A DNA stretch of 64,000 bases. Source: JAEMQF01 sp963850525. GTDB taxonomy: Bacteria; Pseudomonadota; Gammaproteobacteria; Burkholderiales; Burkholderiaceae_C. Position numbers and translations under genes: made by a program. Numbering within the stretch: position 1 is the stretch's first letter; every line of letters begins with the position of its first letter. This document shows positions 44,901-54,185 of the stretch, piece after piece. The notes under the pieces are model-generated. The model did not search any database. It saw nothing but the letters and a program-made list of their open reading frames with translations, and had not been told where the DNA came from. The DNA lies in assembly GCA_963850525.1 (NCBI GenBank), contig CAWKLQ010000004.1, positions 1,116,001 through 1,180,000 on the forward strand, given 5' to 3'.

Positions 44901-45011
44901 TCAGCGCATGAGCCAACCCACGACCAAGATAATGGGCAGCACCACAATGACGATGAGCCAGAATTTGGCGAACAGGTCGTTGATGGCCTGTATCAGGTTC
45001 TGTAGGAACAT
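44901..45011 (-). CDS. 36-residue small membrane protein
   Basis: Too short for most gene callers. It encodes one amphipathic start (MFLQNLIQAINDLFAKF) and one strong membrane helix (WLIVIVVLPIILVVGWLM), ending in Arg. A GGAG ribosome binding site precedes the ATG by six bases. Codon use and the start signal support a real gene, but the function is unknown. It lies between the tRNA and the minus-strand operon of the island; whether it belongs to that operon is not known. Confidence 0.6.
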   Translation of the reverse strand: MFLQNLIQAINDLFAKFWLIVIVVLPIILVVGWLMR

Positions 45012-45100
45012 GTTGACTCCATCGCTGTTGTGACGGCTCACCCCACCCCATCTGCACGACACACGAAGGCCAGTAGGCGCAAGGGTAGCCAGCCAGTGGC

Positions 45101-47665
45101 CTAGTCAACATCCGCAGTCCCTGGCGCCCAAAGCCGGCTAATCGGGTCGAAACTCATATCGAGGCCGCCCAGTGCCTGGCTGACGAGTTGACGTGGCACT
45201 TCCCGTTGGGTCAGCGCATTTGCTCGCAGGCAGAGGTCATCGAAGGCAATGCCTTTTGGCCCCGCTTCCGCGACCGCCGCTTTCACCGCCTCGGGCAAGT
45301 AGACCCGGCGCGAGATACCCCATTCGGACAGATAGACGTATTGGCCACGATCGATGCGAATGCCCTCCTTTTCAGCCAGGGCCAGCACCGAAGCATCCAC
45401 GTCGGCACCATCGGGCAGGCCAAGCGCCAACGGCAACTCAGTGACATGCAGGCCACTTTGCCTCTCCTGCAGAGTAGAGCGAATTCGCGCCACAAGTGGC
45501 TGCGCTTCGCGGACGTTGACATCCCGGTACAGCAAACCCCAGAGGCCGGGTCCAATGCGAGCGAGCGGATCAGAAGCGTTGATCTGGAAAGTCTGGTTGA
45601 CGCCACGAACCTTGGTCAAACGCTCCCGGACTTCTGCGGTGGTCATCGGCCGGCCTTCGTGTTCCAACAGGTCGATGACCGCTTGACGTACATCCAGGCG
45701 TGCGGCAGCGCCAGCCTGCCATTCATTGCTGAGGCCCCACACCATGCGCCGCAAGTCGGCGAGTCTTGCACTGCCCTTGAGTGCATGGTTCACGACGTAC
45801 TTGGTGAGGCGTCCGTCAAAGCTGAGGCCTCGATCCAGCAAAGCGTCGCATAGCTCGGACGCGTGCCACTGCCGGGCTGGCTCTCCACCAGAAATCACAT
45901 CCTCGACCTCGGCCCGCACAAGACACAGTTCCTCTTCGGCAAGCGGGCAGTGGTCCGCGATGCCATAGGTGCCACGGTTGAACAGAATACCAACGGAGAT
46001 CGCGGCGTTCTGGATAGAACGGACGTCTTGCGCAGGTAAGATCAACTCGGCGGCACGTCGATGGATTTCCGTGAAATGCAGTGGCTCGTCAGCCGACTCC
46101 AGCACAGCACGCACCACGTCTTCCGCACCTCGGCGCAATGACACGAGCCGCCGCGGCTGGCCCGCGCGCGAGGACCAAAGCGCATTCGCTGTCGCCTCGG
46201 TCCAGAGTTCGTCGCGCAGTTCCTCCCCCTTGCCGGCCAGCAGTTGGTCGCACCGCAAGCGCGCAGCGCTCTCGTCGATGCGATCCTTGACCCGCGATTC
46301 AAGCAGGGCACGAGCTGATTGGCACGCCGCACTCCACTCCTGCTGCTGCAAGCGCGAGGCGACCCACGCGCCCCGGACTTGAAACGCGTCGAACCGATCA
46401 GGCAGCAAGTGGCGCAAGACGCTGGCAAGCGCTGTCGAGAGGGACGGCGCCTCGGCGAACCACGCGTCAATCGCTGGCAACTCGTTCAAGAACAGCGCCG
46501 TGCTGCGTGCCATGAGCGCGCGATCCAACCGAAACGCGAGATCTTCCCAACAGGGCTGGTTTTCGACCTTGCGGTAGGCCTGAGTCTCAATCTGGCGAAC
46601 GCGCTCACGCGTCACGCCCATGACGTCGGCCAGTTCCTGCAACGTCAACTGTGAGCACCTGTATCCCAAGCGGCCGACCCACACTTGGCGCTCGGCGTCG
46701 CTGAGCAACGTCGTTGCCGACTCGAAGCCGGCACGCAAGCTATCAAGCCCAGCCGTTTCTTCGGGCGCGACAGCTAGCGTCAGGTCCGTATCTGAAAGGC
46801 CAGGCGCTGCACCGGGGGAACCGACATCCAAGCGCCCAAGCTGCAGCCCCCGCCCCTCCAACAGCGCTACGTGAAGCAGCTTGCCCAAGCCGTAGACCGA
46901 GCCTTGCCCGAGGTTGGGCAGTTTCATCAATCCGGCAAAGCCCATCGGAGCAATGTCTGCAACGCAGTGCAGGTTGTGGTCGCGAAATACATTCGCCTGT
47001 CGAACCGTAAGACCCAGACGCGATAGCTTGAGATCCATGAACCAGGGCGGGCTGGCCCAGAGGTGCTCCAGGATCGTGTCCGGATCCAGCTGCGATCGTG
47101 AAACCAAGGCAAGTCGGTCCAGACCAAGGGCTCGCCGCAGCGGCCCCTCCAAGGATGCCTCCAGCGCCAGGTAGGAATCGTCATCGACGATGCCCGAGTC
47201 GAACGCCAGCTTCGCCAAGGCTTTGTTCGTCGAAGGCAACTCCGTGACCCATCTGCCGGGCACATGGTCGTTCGCATCGGTTGCCTTCGAGGCGCCTGAC
47301 GACTGCCCTTCGGCCTTGGCGGTGTTCACCATTTCCGCAGTGGCGTCGGGGGGCGTGTGGTCGTCCAATGCAATGCGAAACGCAACTCCCCGTATGCAGC
47401 CGATTGCCGCGGCACCCGCCGACACGTGCTCGCAGAGAGCCCCTACCGCTGAGTCTGAGAGGATGAGCGAGCTGGGAAATCGGGCGGCTATGGCTTCAAC
47501 TTCGCCAATTGTTGGTCGCCAGAAGCCCACATGAATCAGCGCAGACTTGCGTTCGACTTGAACAGCCTGGGCGGCGGACATGAGCGGTTCCAGGCTTCCG
47601 AAGGTGGAAATTACCCATCGGCCCACTTCGTCGTGCGAGTACAGGAAGGCGTGCAGTTCAGTCAT
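45101..47665 (-). CDS. Multidomain sigma-region-4/HARE-HTH protein
   Basis: 854 residues. After an unplaced N-terminal region of about 200 residues, residues 211-268 (DLKLSRLGLTVRQANVF...LMKLPNLGQGSVYGLGKLL) resemble the helix-hairpin alpha-CTD of RNA polymerase. Residues about 316-370 (TLQELADVMGVTRERVRQIETQAYRKV) are a sigma region 4-type HTH. C-terminally there are several winged-helix-like segments of HARE-HTH type, near 514-574, 657-715 and probably 722-782 and 790-850, with patterns such as PLHFTEIHRRA and YGIAD. There is no region 2, so it is unlikely to be a normal sigma factor. It may bind DNA and RNA polymerase or modified DNA. It is the most downstream gene of the island operon. 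No symbol can be given. Confidence 0.7.
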   Translation of the reverse strand: MTELHAFLYSHDEVGRWVISTFGSLEPLMSAAQAVQVERKSALIHVGFWRPTIGEVEAIAARFPSSLILSDSAVGALCEHVSAGAAAIGCIRGVAFRIALDDHTPPDATAEMVNTAKAEGQSSGASKATDANDHVPGRWVTELPSTNKALAKLAFDSGIVDDDSYLALEASLEGPLRRALGLDRLALVSRSQLDPDTILEHLWASPPWFMDLKLSRLGLTVRQANVFRDHNLHCVADIAPMGFAGLMKLPNLGQGSVYGLGKLLHVALLEGRGLQLGRLDVGSPGAAPGLSDTDLTLAVAPEETAGLDSLRAGFESATTLLSDAERQVWVGRLGYRCSQLTLQELADVMGVTRERVRQIETQAYRKVENQPCWEDLAFRLDRALMARSTALFLNELPAIDAWFAEAPSLSTALASVLRHLLPDRFDAFQVRGAWVASRLQQQEWSAACQSARALLESRVKDRIDESAARLRCDQLLAGKGEELRDELWTEATANALWSSRAGQPRRLVSLRRGAEDVVRAVLESADEPLHFTEIHRRAAELILPAQDVRSIQNAAISVGILFNRGTYGIADHCPLAEEELCLVRAEVEDVISGGEPARQWHASELCDALLDRGLSFDGRLTKYVVNHALKGSARLADLRRMVWGLSNEWQAGAAARLDVRQAVIDLLEHEGRPMTTAEVRERLTKVRGVNQTFQINASDPLARIGPGLWGLLYRDVNVREAQPLVARIRSTLQERQSGLHVTELPLALGLPDGADVDASVLALAEKEGIRIDRGQYVYLSEWGISRRVYLPEAVKAAVAEAGPKGIAFDDLCLRANALTQREVPRQLVSQALGGLDMSFDPISRLWAPGTADVD

Positions 47666-47712
47666 CGTGTTTGGCAGCGAGTGCCGTTAAGGTTCGATAA
47701 GTACGTGGGCCT

Positions 47713-48681
47713 CTAATCCCATGGTTTAGGGTTGTAGGCAATCGGCTCCCTATTCCTCAAGCACCAAGCCGCAACCACATTCTTCAGTCGACGCAACGAA
47801 AGCTCGACATCCGACTCCTGAAACAATGTAAGGCGCACAATTTGCGCATAGTTGGCACCCTTAACAATGGATGCATCAATTCCGATCACTCTTTTCACCA
47901 GCGGAGAGAATGAGTTCTTGCTCAAGACGGTCTCCTTTATCTTGTCAACCATGCGGTCATAGAAACCATCGCCCATGTTCATCATGCCATTCTTCCAATA
48001 TTCACCTTCCAATCTACCAATGCAACGAGCCATCTCGCCTTGAAGCACTGTGCATGCGCCCTTGTCTGGAACATGTTCCTTCCAAAGGGCATCCACAATC
48101 GGGTCGAGAGCACTCTCAAACCAATCGTTAATCTGCACTCTGGAAGATCCGACATACTCCTCGTCGTCTTTGGGATCCAAATTTGGAGCCTGAATCACTC
48201 CGTCAAATCCGATGCCACGTGCCCAGGTCAGATAGGTCTCATCGTCAAAGCTTAGTAAGGACGCGAGAACGATTGGTGCCTTACTACCCCATAGGAGTTT
48301 CTTGATTTCTTTAGGTCTGGTGTTAATCCGGTCTGATATTGAAATCTCGTCGCTCAAATTAGGACGAAACAGATACGCGATTTGATGTTCTTTTAGGCCG
48401 TGCTTCGCAGCCCAAATGCCGAGCCAGTCGGGACAGTCCTCTCTCTCGAGGAACTTGCATAAAGTAATCTGATCGGCCTTCTGCAACGCATTCTTGACTT
48501 CGGAGAAGCCTTTACTTGACTTCTGATTCTCAACCCAAGAAGTTTCAATCTCAAACATTTGAGTAAGAAGTTCTCTGGAGGCGCTTCGATGCTTGGCAAG
48601 GAATTTACTCGCAGCCTCGCCGGCAGGTGAATTCGATACGGACATGTTCTCGGATTGATTGTTTCCCATATCGAGTTCCAT
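47713..48681 (-). CDS. Unknown low-GC protein of the island
   Basis: 322 residues (start either 48681 or a nearby ATG at 48669). The protein has no signal peptide or membrane helix. Composition is richer in Lys, Asn, Ile and Glu, and the DNA is clearly more AT-rich than the surroundings, indicating a separate, recent origin. I see no known motif; segments such as LARSLLSF, WARGIGFDG and SLRRLKNVVAAWCLRN do not identify a family. It sits between the YhaN-like ATPase gene and the sigma/HARE gene in the same direction. An effector or adaptor is possible. Confidence 0.65.
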   Translation of the reverse strand: MELDMGNNQSENMSVSNSPAGEAASKFLAKHRSASRELLTQMFEIETSWVENQKSSKGFSEVKNALQKADQITLCKFLEREDCPDWLGIWAAKHGLKEHQIAYLFRPNLSDEISISDRINTRPKEIKKLLWGSKAPIVLASLLSFDDETYLTWARGIGFDGVIQAPNLDPKDDEEYVGSSRVQINDWFESALDPIVDALWKEHVPDKGACTVLQGEMARCIGRLEGEYWKNGMMNMGDGFYDRMVDKIKETVLSKNSFSPLVKRVIGIDASIVKGANYAQIVRLTLFQESDVELSLRRLKNVVAAWCLRNREPIAYNPKPWD

Positions 48682-48716
48682 TCTTTCATGATGATTTGGA
48701 AAGTCATCAGCCGCTT

Positions 48717-51700
48717 CTAAAGAGAGACAATATTCAGTTGCTGACCGAGTACTTCTTGTGCTAACGGCACCAAGTGATCGTGGTGAGTCAGAAAGATAAC
48801 CTGCATCTTTTGGGAGAGTTCACCCAAGACTTTCAAGCCGGCAGCTGTCCGTCGGTCGTCAAAGTTAATGAACAGGTCATCCGCGATCAGGGGCATGTTC
48901 AGTCCCTGATCGATTTGCAGTTCGAGGGCGGCCAACCGAAGCGCCAGGTAGAGCTGGTCTCGCGAACCCTCGCTCATCCCGGCCACGTCGACCTGCTCGC
49001 CACCGGGCCGAATCCCGAACAGACGCGGCGTCGCGGCTTCTGAGTCCACCAAAAGGCGGCTGAAAGAGTCCAGCGTCAGGCCATTGAAGATCGCAGATGC
49101 CTTCGCGAGCATGGGCCCCTGCTTGGTTTCGCGGAACTTCTCCATCGACCACTTCAGGAGACGCGATGCCGTGTGCAACTTGAGGTAGCGCTCCGCAGCG
49201 TCACCCATGGCCGCAATGGCTTCTTGGCGTCTTGCGTCGGCTTTGGCCGCGAAGTCTGCCCCATCAAATGCGTCGAACGCAGTCTTCTGTGTGCCATAGC
49301 TGTTGCTGAGCGCGGCGATTTCCTCCACCACCTCGCCTGACAGCTCCGTGATCCTCTCCAGCTGTGCTTTCAGCTCATCCGGCCCGATGCCAGAGATTTC
49401 TGCGCGCAGTTCCTCCACTGGCAAACCATCGGCCACCTGGGTCAAATCCCCCTCGGCAGACTGAATCTTGCGTTCGACCTCCCGACGCAAGTTCGATCGT
49501 TCAATCGCATCCCCAAGGGAGCTGACTTCGTCAGTGCCAGCAGCCGTCATCAGAGGCGCCAAGGTGGCCTGAACCGAAATCTGTCTTTGCTGGGCCGCAG
49601 CCAACTCTTCGTTGGTCCGCTCCAGCCGCGACTTCAACTCAGCTGACGCCTTGGCGGCCTGCCTGGCCTGCTCCAGCCGCTTGGCCAACTCAAGGGCGAT
49701 GTCTTCAGCGGATTGAGTTCCGAGCTCGGGCGCCGCCCGTTCAGCCAAGCTCAGCGCGGAGGCCGCTAGGCCGTCCAAGTCTGCTTGCATGGTGTCGATC
49801 CGCTCACTGCGGATACTGCGAATCCGGGCCAGCAATCGCTCGACCTCCTGCATCGCCTCGATTTCAGCTTCCACCTGATCTGGCAGCACGGAGGCTTCGT
49901 AGCTAGCTGCAAGCACTGCATCTTGCCAAGACCGACTCCAGCTCTCCCAGGCGTCTTGAGCCGATTGAACAGATCCCTGCAGAGTCACAAGACTGCTCTG
50001 TCCTTCGTGAAGCTGCAGCTCCAAGGTATCGCGTTGCCCTTGTGCCTGATCGGCAAGAGTGATCTGAGCCCGGGCACGCCGCAAGCACTCAGCCAGTTCG
50101 GGAACCGATCCTTCGGACGCCTCTGCGCCGAGCATCGACCAAAGGGACTGCTGCATCTTGGCAGCAGCCTCCCGACCGACCGACTGCTGCCGCTCGGCAT
50201 TCGCCTTTTCGCTGACCAGATCCCGCACAAGCGCGCGCTGCTGAAGCCAGGCAGGCGCCATCTCCAACGGAAGCTGAGGTAAACCGCAAGTGGTAGACAG
50301 TGCATGCCACTCCGCGATTCGCGCATCCATCCGCGTCTGTACCGTCTGGATGCGCGATTCAAGGTTGCTCTTTTCGAGCCGCTGCTGCTCTATGCGCTCG
50401 GCCTTGGCCTGGCGAGCAGCTTGATGCTGCGCCCGATCGAGTCTGGCATCCGAAAGGTTGTCGGCATCAACGATGTGACTTTCAAAAGCCACAGCCCGAT
50501 CGGCCAATTCCTGGGGCGCAACTTTGATTCCCTGCCATGCTTTGTCTCGGACTCGCCGCGCCTCCTGAACCTGGTCCAGAGAGACGGGCTGAAAGTCCCG
50601 CACGAGCTGTTGCAGCTCTAACTCAAGGCGCTGGACGTCCTGGGCCTTGCCATCCAGAGCATCACGCTGCGTCTGGGCCTCGGCTGCATCGCTTCGTTGC
50701 TGATCGATCAGACCTTGGATGAGAACTGACTCCGGCGCAACCATCGCCTTCAGTTCCTCTGGCGTCTTCCGCCAAGTGCCGAGTGCGGCTAGGCCGGTAT
50801 CAATCTTCTGAGCCAAGCCATCGACCTTTTGCTGCAATTCGCTCATCGCAGCGGCGTGGTCCCCAAGCTTCAGCGCCAGCTCGACGGCAGACGCCAACCC
50901 TGAATGGACTGCGCCAGCCGTAAGGCGCCCCAAGGCCTGCTGCGCTTGCTGAACTTGTTGCTGGCGCACAGCGAGGTTGCTCTGCGCGGTGCGCAAGTCC
51001 TGGGCCAATGCCGCTCTGTCCTTGAGCAACCGGACCAGACGCGAACGAACTGGCGTGGCAGGCAATCGCTGACGAACAGAGTCCTCGCCATCGACCTTCC
51101 ATCCCAGGTCGCCGGCCAACTCCTGTACACGCAACCACTCCATGCGGATTTCTTCAGACCGCTTCACCATATCTGTGCGGTGGGCCCTGAACTGCAGGCG
51201 GCGCTCGTTCAGTTCAGTGATGTCCGCAGCCAACGAAAGAATGTTCCGGTCAACATGCGTACCCTCCAGCCCAACCTGGGCTTGCGAGATGTCGTGCTTT
51301 AGGCGCTGCAGGTCGGCCGCCACCAAGACCATCTCTTGTCTGGCGTCGCTGAGAACTTGGGCCGCGTTCTCTGCGAGCAAGGGAATCTCGCCTACCGCGA
51401 GTAGTTCGTTACGTTGCGTCCGTGCGGCATCCAACGCAAGCAGCGTGGGCCGAACGCGGCGGATGCGTTCCAAACGACTCAGCTGTCGACGGATGTCGAC
51501 GTCTCGCTTGCGGGCATCCGCAAGTGCCTTTTCGGTAGCTACCAGCGCATCGTGTTGCGCCTTCCAGTCCTTGGTGCGGAGCGTAGCTTGCTTGAACTCG
51601 GCATTGGCTGTTTCGTAAGCATCCAGTGCCTGGTAGTAGATGCGTGAACTGGACTTCCGGGGTGCCCACAACGCATCTGCTTCGACTTGGAGCTTCTGGA

Positions 51701-52199
51701 GCGCATCGCCAAGGTGCTCGACGCCAGCAGCCGACTGAAACAGCATACGACCGATGTCGTCGGATGCCGACAGGATGCCTGCACCACCTTCGACCAGGGT
51801 TGTGTGATCCAGCGCGTACATCCGGTTGAATGCCTGCGCCGCCAGGCTTCCGAGCCACGGCTGAAGCGCTGCTTCTGGCAGGCTTGCATCCTCTGGCGTG
51901 CGCAGCGTGTTCTTGTTGCCCTTGGTGCGGTGGAATGCGAGCTGTTGTCCCACTGTCTCGCCAGAGGGCAGTCTCTCGACGGTGCCCCCAACTCTCAACT
52001 CCGGCATCGGATGAAGAAAGGCCAGCGGCGTCCGCATCGGAATGCCAAAGAGCCAGTCCCCGATGGCTGTCCGGACGGTCGACTTGCCTGCCTCGTTGGG
52101 GCCAACAATGAGGTGAATATCTCTGTCGCTTAAGGGCAGCGCCAAGGTGTGGTCGGTGAATTTCCCGTATCGGATCAGCTTGAGTTCGCGGATGCGCAT
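48717..52199 (-). CDS. YhaN/SbcC-like AAA-type ATPase
   Basis: 1160 residues from the ATG at 52199 (MRIRELKLIRYGKFTDHTLAL). Walker A is VGPNEAGKS at residues 32-40. A long central coiled-coil region rich in Gln, Ala, Leu and Arg follows. The C-terminal signature is VAGMSEGSRDQLYLALRLAALE and Walker B is NMPLIADDLFINFDDRR with FLTHHDH. The N-terminal form (RYGKFxxxxL...GPNEAGKST) is the YhaN/AAA_27 type. It should work with the upstream nuclease as an SbcCD-like complex on DNA. It follows the nuclease gene by 19 bp. Confidence 0.88.
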   Translation of the reverse strand: MRIRELKLIRYGKFTDHTLALPLSDRDIHLIVGPNEAGKSTVRTAIGDWLFGIPMRTPLAFLHPMPELRVGGTVERLPSGETVGQQLAFHRTKGNKNTLRTPEDASLPEAALQPWLGSLAAQAFNRMYALDHTTLVEGGAGILSASDDIGRMLFQSAAGVEHLGDALQKLQVEADALWAPRKSSSRIYYQALDAYETANAEFKQATLRTKDWKAQHDALVATEKALADARKRDVDIRRQLSRLERIRRVRPTLLALDAARTQRNELLAVGEIPLLAENAAQVLSDARQEMVLVAADLQRLKHDISQAQVGLEGTHVDRNILSLAADITELNERRLQFRAHRTDMVKRSEEIRMEWLRVQELAGDLGWKVDGEDSVRQRLPATPVRSRLVRLLKDRAALAQDLRTAQSNLAVRQQQVQQAQQALGRLTAGAVHSGLASAVELALKLGDHAAAMSELQQKVDGLAQKIDTGLAALGTWRKTPEELKAMVAPESVLIQGLIDQQRSDAAEAQTQRDALDGKAQDVQRLELELQQLVRDFQPVSLDQVQEARRVRDKAWQGIKVAPQELADRAVAFESHIVDADNLSDARLDRAQHQAARQAKAERIEQQRLEKSNLESRIQTVQTRMDARIAEWHALSTTCGLPQLPLEMAPAWLQQRALVRDLVSEKANAERQQSVGREAAAKMQQSLWSMLGAEASEGSVPELAECLRRARAQITLADQAQGQRDTLELQLHEGQSSLVTLQGSVQSAQDAWESWSRSWQDAVLAASYEASVLPDQVEAEIEAMQEVERLLARIRSIRSERIDTMQADLDGLAASALSLAERAAPELGTQSAEDIALELAKRLEQARQAAKASAELKSRLERTNEELAAAQQRQISVQATLAPLMTAAGTDEVSSLGDAIERSNLRREVERKIQSAEGDLTQVADGLPVEELRAEISGIGPDELKAQLERITELSGEVVEEIAALSNSYGTQKTAFDAFDGADFAAKADARRQEAIAAMGDAAERYLKLHTASRLLKWSMEKFRETKQGPMLAKASAIFNGLTLDSFSRLLVDSEAATPRLFGIRPGGEQVDVAGMSEGSRDQLYLALRLAALELQIDQGLNMPLIADDLFINFDDRRTAAGLKVLGELSQKMQVIFLTHHDHLVPLAQEVLGQQLNIVSL

Positions 52200-52218
52200 G
52201 GTTCGTGGCTTCTCGCGG

Positions 52219-53511
52219 TCAAGTGGATGAGTTGCGGGCATCTTGGCCCACACGGGCCATCAGCACGGGAGTGGCCTGCCGAATGCGATCCGACACTTGG
52301 GCAGAGGGATCTTGCCGAAGCGCGTACAGATCGGGCGCCGCTTGAAGCACATCGTGCGGCAACTTCTCCAGCAGGGACTGCCAGTCGGCCTCTAGCGAGC
52401 GAACGAAGTCTGGATCGTCCTGAGCCGAAAGCGCCAAGCTCTCAAGTTCCGCCAGGGCACCCAAGGTCTCGTCCTCAGATGACAAGTTGGTCGTGCCCAA
52501 GGCTTCACTGGCGATCCGAACTTTTTCAATCCAAATCCTGTCAGCGTCAAGCGCCACTGCTTGAGCGATGACCTCCTGACGAAGTTGGCCTTCGTCCACG
52601 ACCAACTCTGCATGCGCCGCAGATCGTCCATTGAACACGACTCGTACCGCCAAGGGTAGATCCGCTGGGGTGCCCTCCAGCAACTGCTCCATCGCCTGGC
52701 CAACCATGCGGACCGCGCTTCTCAGGTCTGCCACTGCGCTGATGTCGACATCAAGCGCGTGCCACCGAAGCACGTCGACCGCCAGCCGTTCGACCTCGGC
52801 GATCTCGCCATCCTCAGCGGTCACAAGGAGCGCACCACGAACGCCCAACTCGCGTATGTGCCGTCCCTGTAAGTTTCCTGGGTAGGCAATCGTCACATCG
52901 CCACGCTGTACCCAATGCTCATGTACATGGCCAAGCGCCCAATACTGGTAACCCTTGGCCTGCAGTTCAGCCACCGAGCAAGGTGCATAGCGGGCATGCT
53001 CTGAATTGCCCTCGAGCGCCGTGTGCAGCACGCCAATGTTCAACCAACCGGCAACAGGCTCTGGGTAGCCTGGAAGCAGGTTCTCGGTTGTGGCCGCCAC
53101 CTTGAAGCTGCGGCCATGCAGCGCGACTTTTCTGTCGTCGATCAGAAAGGTCTCCGCCTTGCGGGAGGCGAAGACATGAACGTTGTCAGGCAGTTCCAGG
53201 CCGCGCGTCATCTCGCTTTCGGCGTCGTGGTTGCCGTACAGAAGGTAGACAGGGATCCCCGCTTGTCGAAGCCGCCCCATCTGGCGCACGAAGAACAGGC
53301 CCGTGTTGAAGTCCTTCCAGTCCCCGTCGTAGACGTCGCCAGCAATCACCATGAAGTCGACTTGTTCGTCGATGGCATGGGTCACGAGGTTGTGGAATGC
53401 ATCCCGAGTCGCGGTGCGCAAACGCTCGGCGGGCGCGTCAGCGTAGGAAGACAAACCTCTCAATGGGCTGTCTAGGTGGAGGTCGGCGGCATGGATGAAT
53501 TTCAAGTCCAT
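52219..53511 (-). CDS. YhaO/SbcD-like metallophosphoesterase nuclease
   Basis: 430 residues. Calcineurin-like motifs: FIHAADLHLDSPL (DxH), VIAGDVYDGDW (GDxxD), LLYGNHDAES (GNHD), GVLHTAL and LGHVHEHWVQRG (GHxH). The C-terminal 200 residues are helical, as in YhaO. It is predicted to be an Mn-dependent exonuclease or endonuclease partner of the ATPase downstream. Its ATG overlaps the TAA of the HEPN-like gene by one base (TAATG) and has GGAG upstream, indicating coupled translation. Confidence 0.9.
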   Translation of the reverse strand: MDLKFIHAADLHLDSPLRGLSSYADAPAERLRTATRDAFHNLVTHAIDEQVDFMVIAGDVYDGDWKDFNTGLFFVRQMGRLRQAGIPVYLLYGNHDAESEMTRGLELPDNVHVFASRKAETFLIDDRKVALHGRSFKVAATTENLLPGYPEPVAGWLNIGVLHTALEGNSEHARYAPCSVAELQAKGYQYWALGHVHEHWVQRGDVTIAYPGNLQGRHIRELGVRGALLVTAEDGEIAEVERLAVDVLRWHALDVDISAVADLRSAVRMVGQAMEQLLEGTPADLPLAVRVVFNGRSAAHAELVVDEGQLRQEVIAQAVALDADRIWIEKVRIASEALGTTNLSSEDETLGALAELESLALSAQDDPDFVRSLEADWQSLLEKLPHDVLQAAPDLYALRQDPSAQVSDRIRQATPVLMARVGQDARNSST

Positions 53512-54161
53512 TACTCCTGCATCAAAATCGACACCGCCGTCTGCGCAGCGGCTAGTGCAATCACCGGACGCGCCGTCTTTGACTTGACTCCCATCAGATC
53601 TGCCAAGTCTTGACCCGTTCTACCTATCGGAAGGCGAGGCACGAGATCCTTCAGACTTTGTGCGACGCTTCCACCCACGACAGGCGCCACGGCCAGGTCA
53701 AGCTCCATCAACAGAATCTGATCAATGCAGATCGCGCAATCGACCCATTCCGGCGTATAGCGTCGGACTCCGTGTGCCAGGTGGTTCCGGATCAGCTTGC
53801 TGTAGTCGTGCCAGAGATCCATTGCGCTGCGAAGCCTCGGACTGCTAGCGACCAACACATCCCAGGAGAGCCCTTTCACAGCGTACAGGCGATTGAACCT
53901 TCTCGGGTACTTCTCTCGATCAGGAGTGAGATCATGGTGGTGGAGCCAAGCCTGCGCGTCCTTGTACGGCACGCGGTTCAGACGAAAGCCAACGAACAGG
54001 ACTTGTCGAAATAGCGCCTCTGTTGACGCATGCAGTGCCAAGAAGTACGCATCTCGGCGCTCTCGATCAGCGCCATCCAACTTCGCAGCAATGAGACTGC
54101 GGCCACTCAGCCATGCGGTCCAGCCTGGCGCATCGAGTGTCGGCTGCGCAGTTCCAACCAT
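53511..54161 (-). CDS. HEPN-like protein
   Basis: 216 residues. The visible motif RNHLAHG near residue 126 matches the R-x4-H pattern of HEPN ribonucleases, and the preceding LWHDYSKLI is the type of helix that carries it. N-terminal helical text with ALHASTEALFRQVLF is consistent with the fold. The assignment is by motif, not by alignment. The gene lies between the ankyrin giant and the YhaO-like gene, 24 bp downstream of the former and overlapping the latter by one base, so it belongs to the same transcript. It may be an RNase or only a regulatory HEPN. Confidence 0.65.
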   Translation of the reverse strand: MVGTAQPTLDAPGWTAWLSGRSLIAAKLDGADRERRDAYFLALHASTEALFRQVLFVGFRLNRVPYKDAQAWLHHHDLTPDREKYPRRFNRLYAVKGLSWDVLVASSPRLRSAMDLWHDYSKLIRNHLAHGVRRYTPEWVDCAICIDQILLMELDLAVAPVVGGSVAQSLKDLVPRLPIGRTGQDLADLMGVKSKTARPVIALAAAQTAVSILMQE

Positions 54162-54185
54162 CTCGTTCTCCCGACTCGGCTCGCT

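Noticed and set aside
44674..45111. 145-residue minus-strand ORF over the tRNA
   Set aside because: It overlaps the tRNA with CAT anticodon and ends in the VGRIGIEPTTKGL-type text that is a well-known artefact of reading antisense to tRNA genes.
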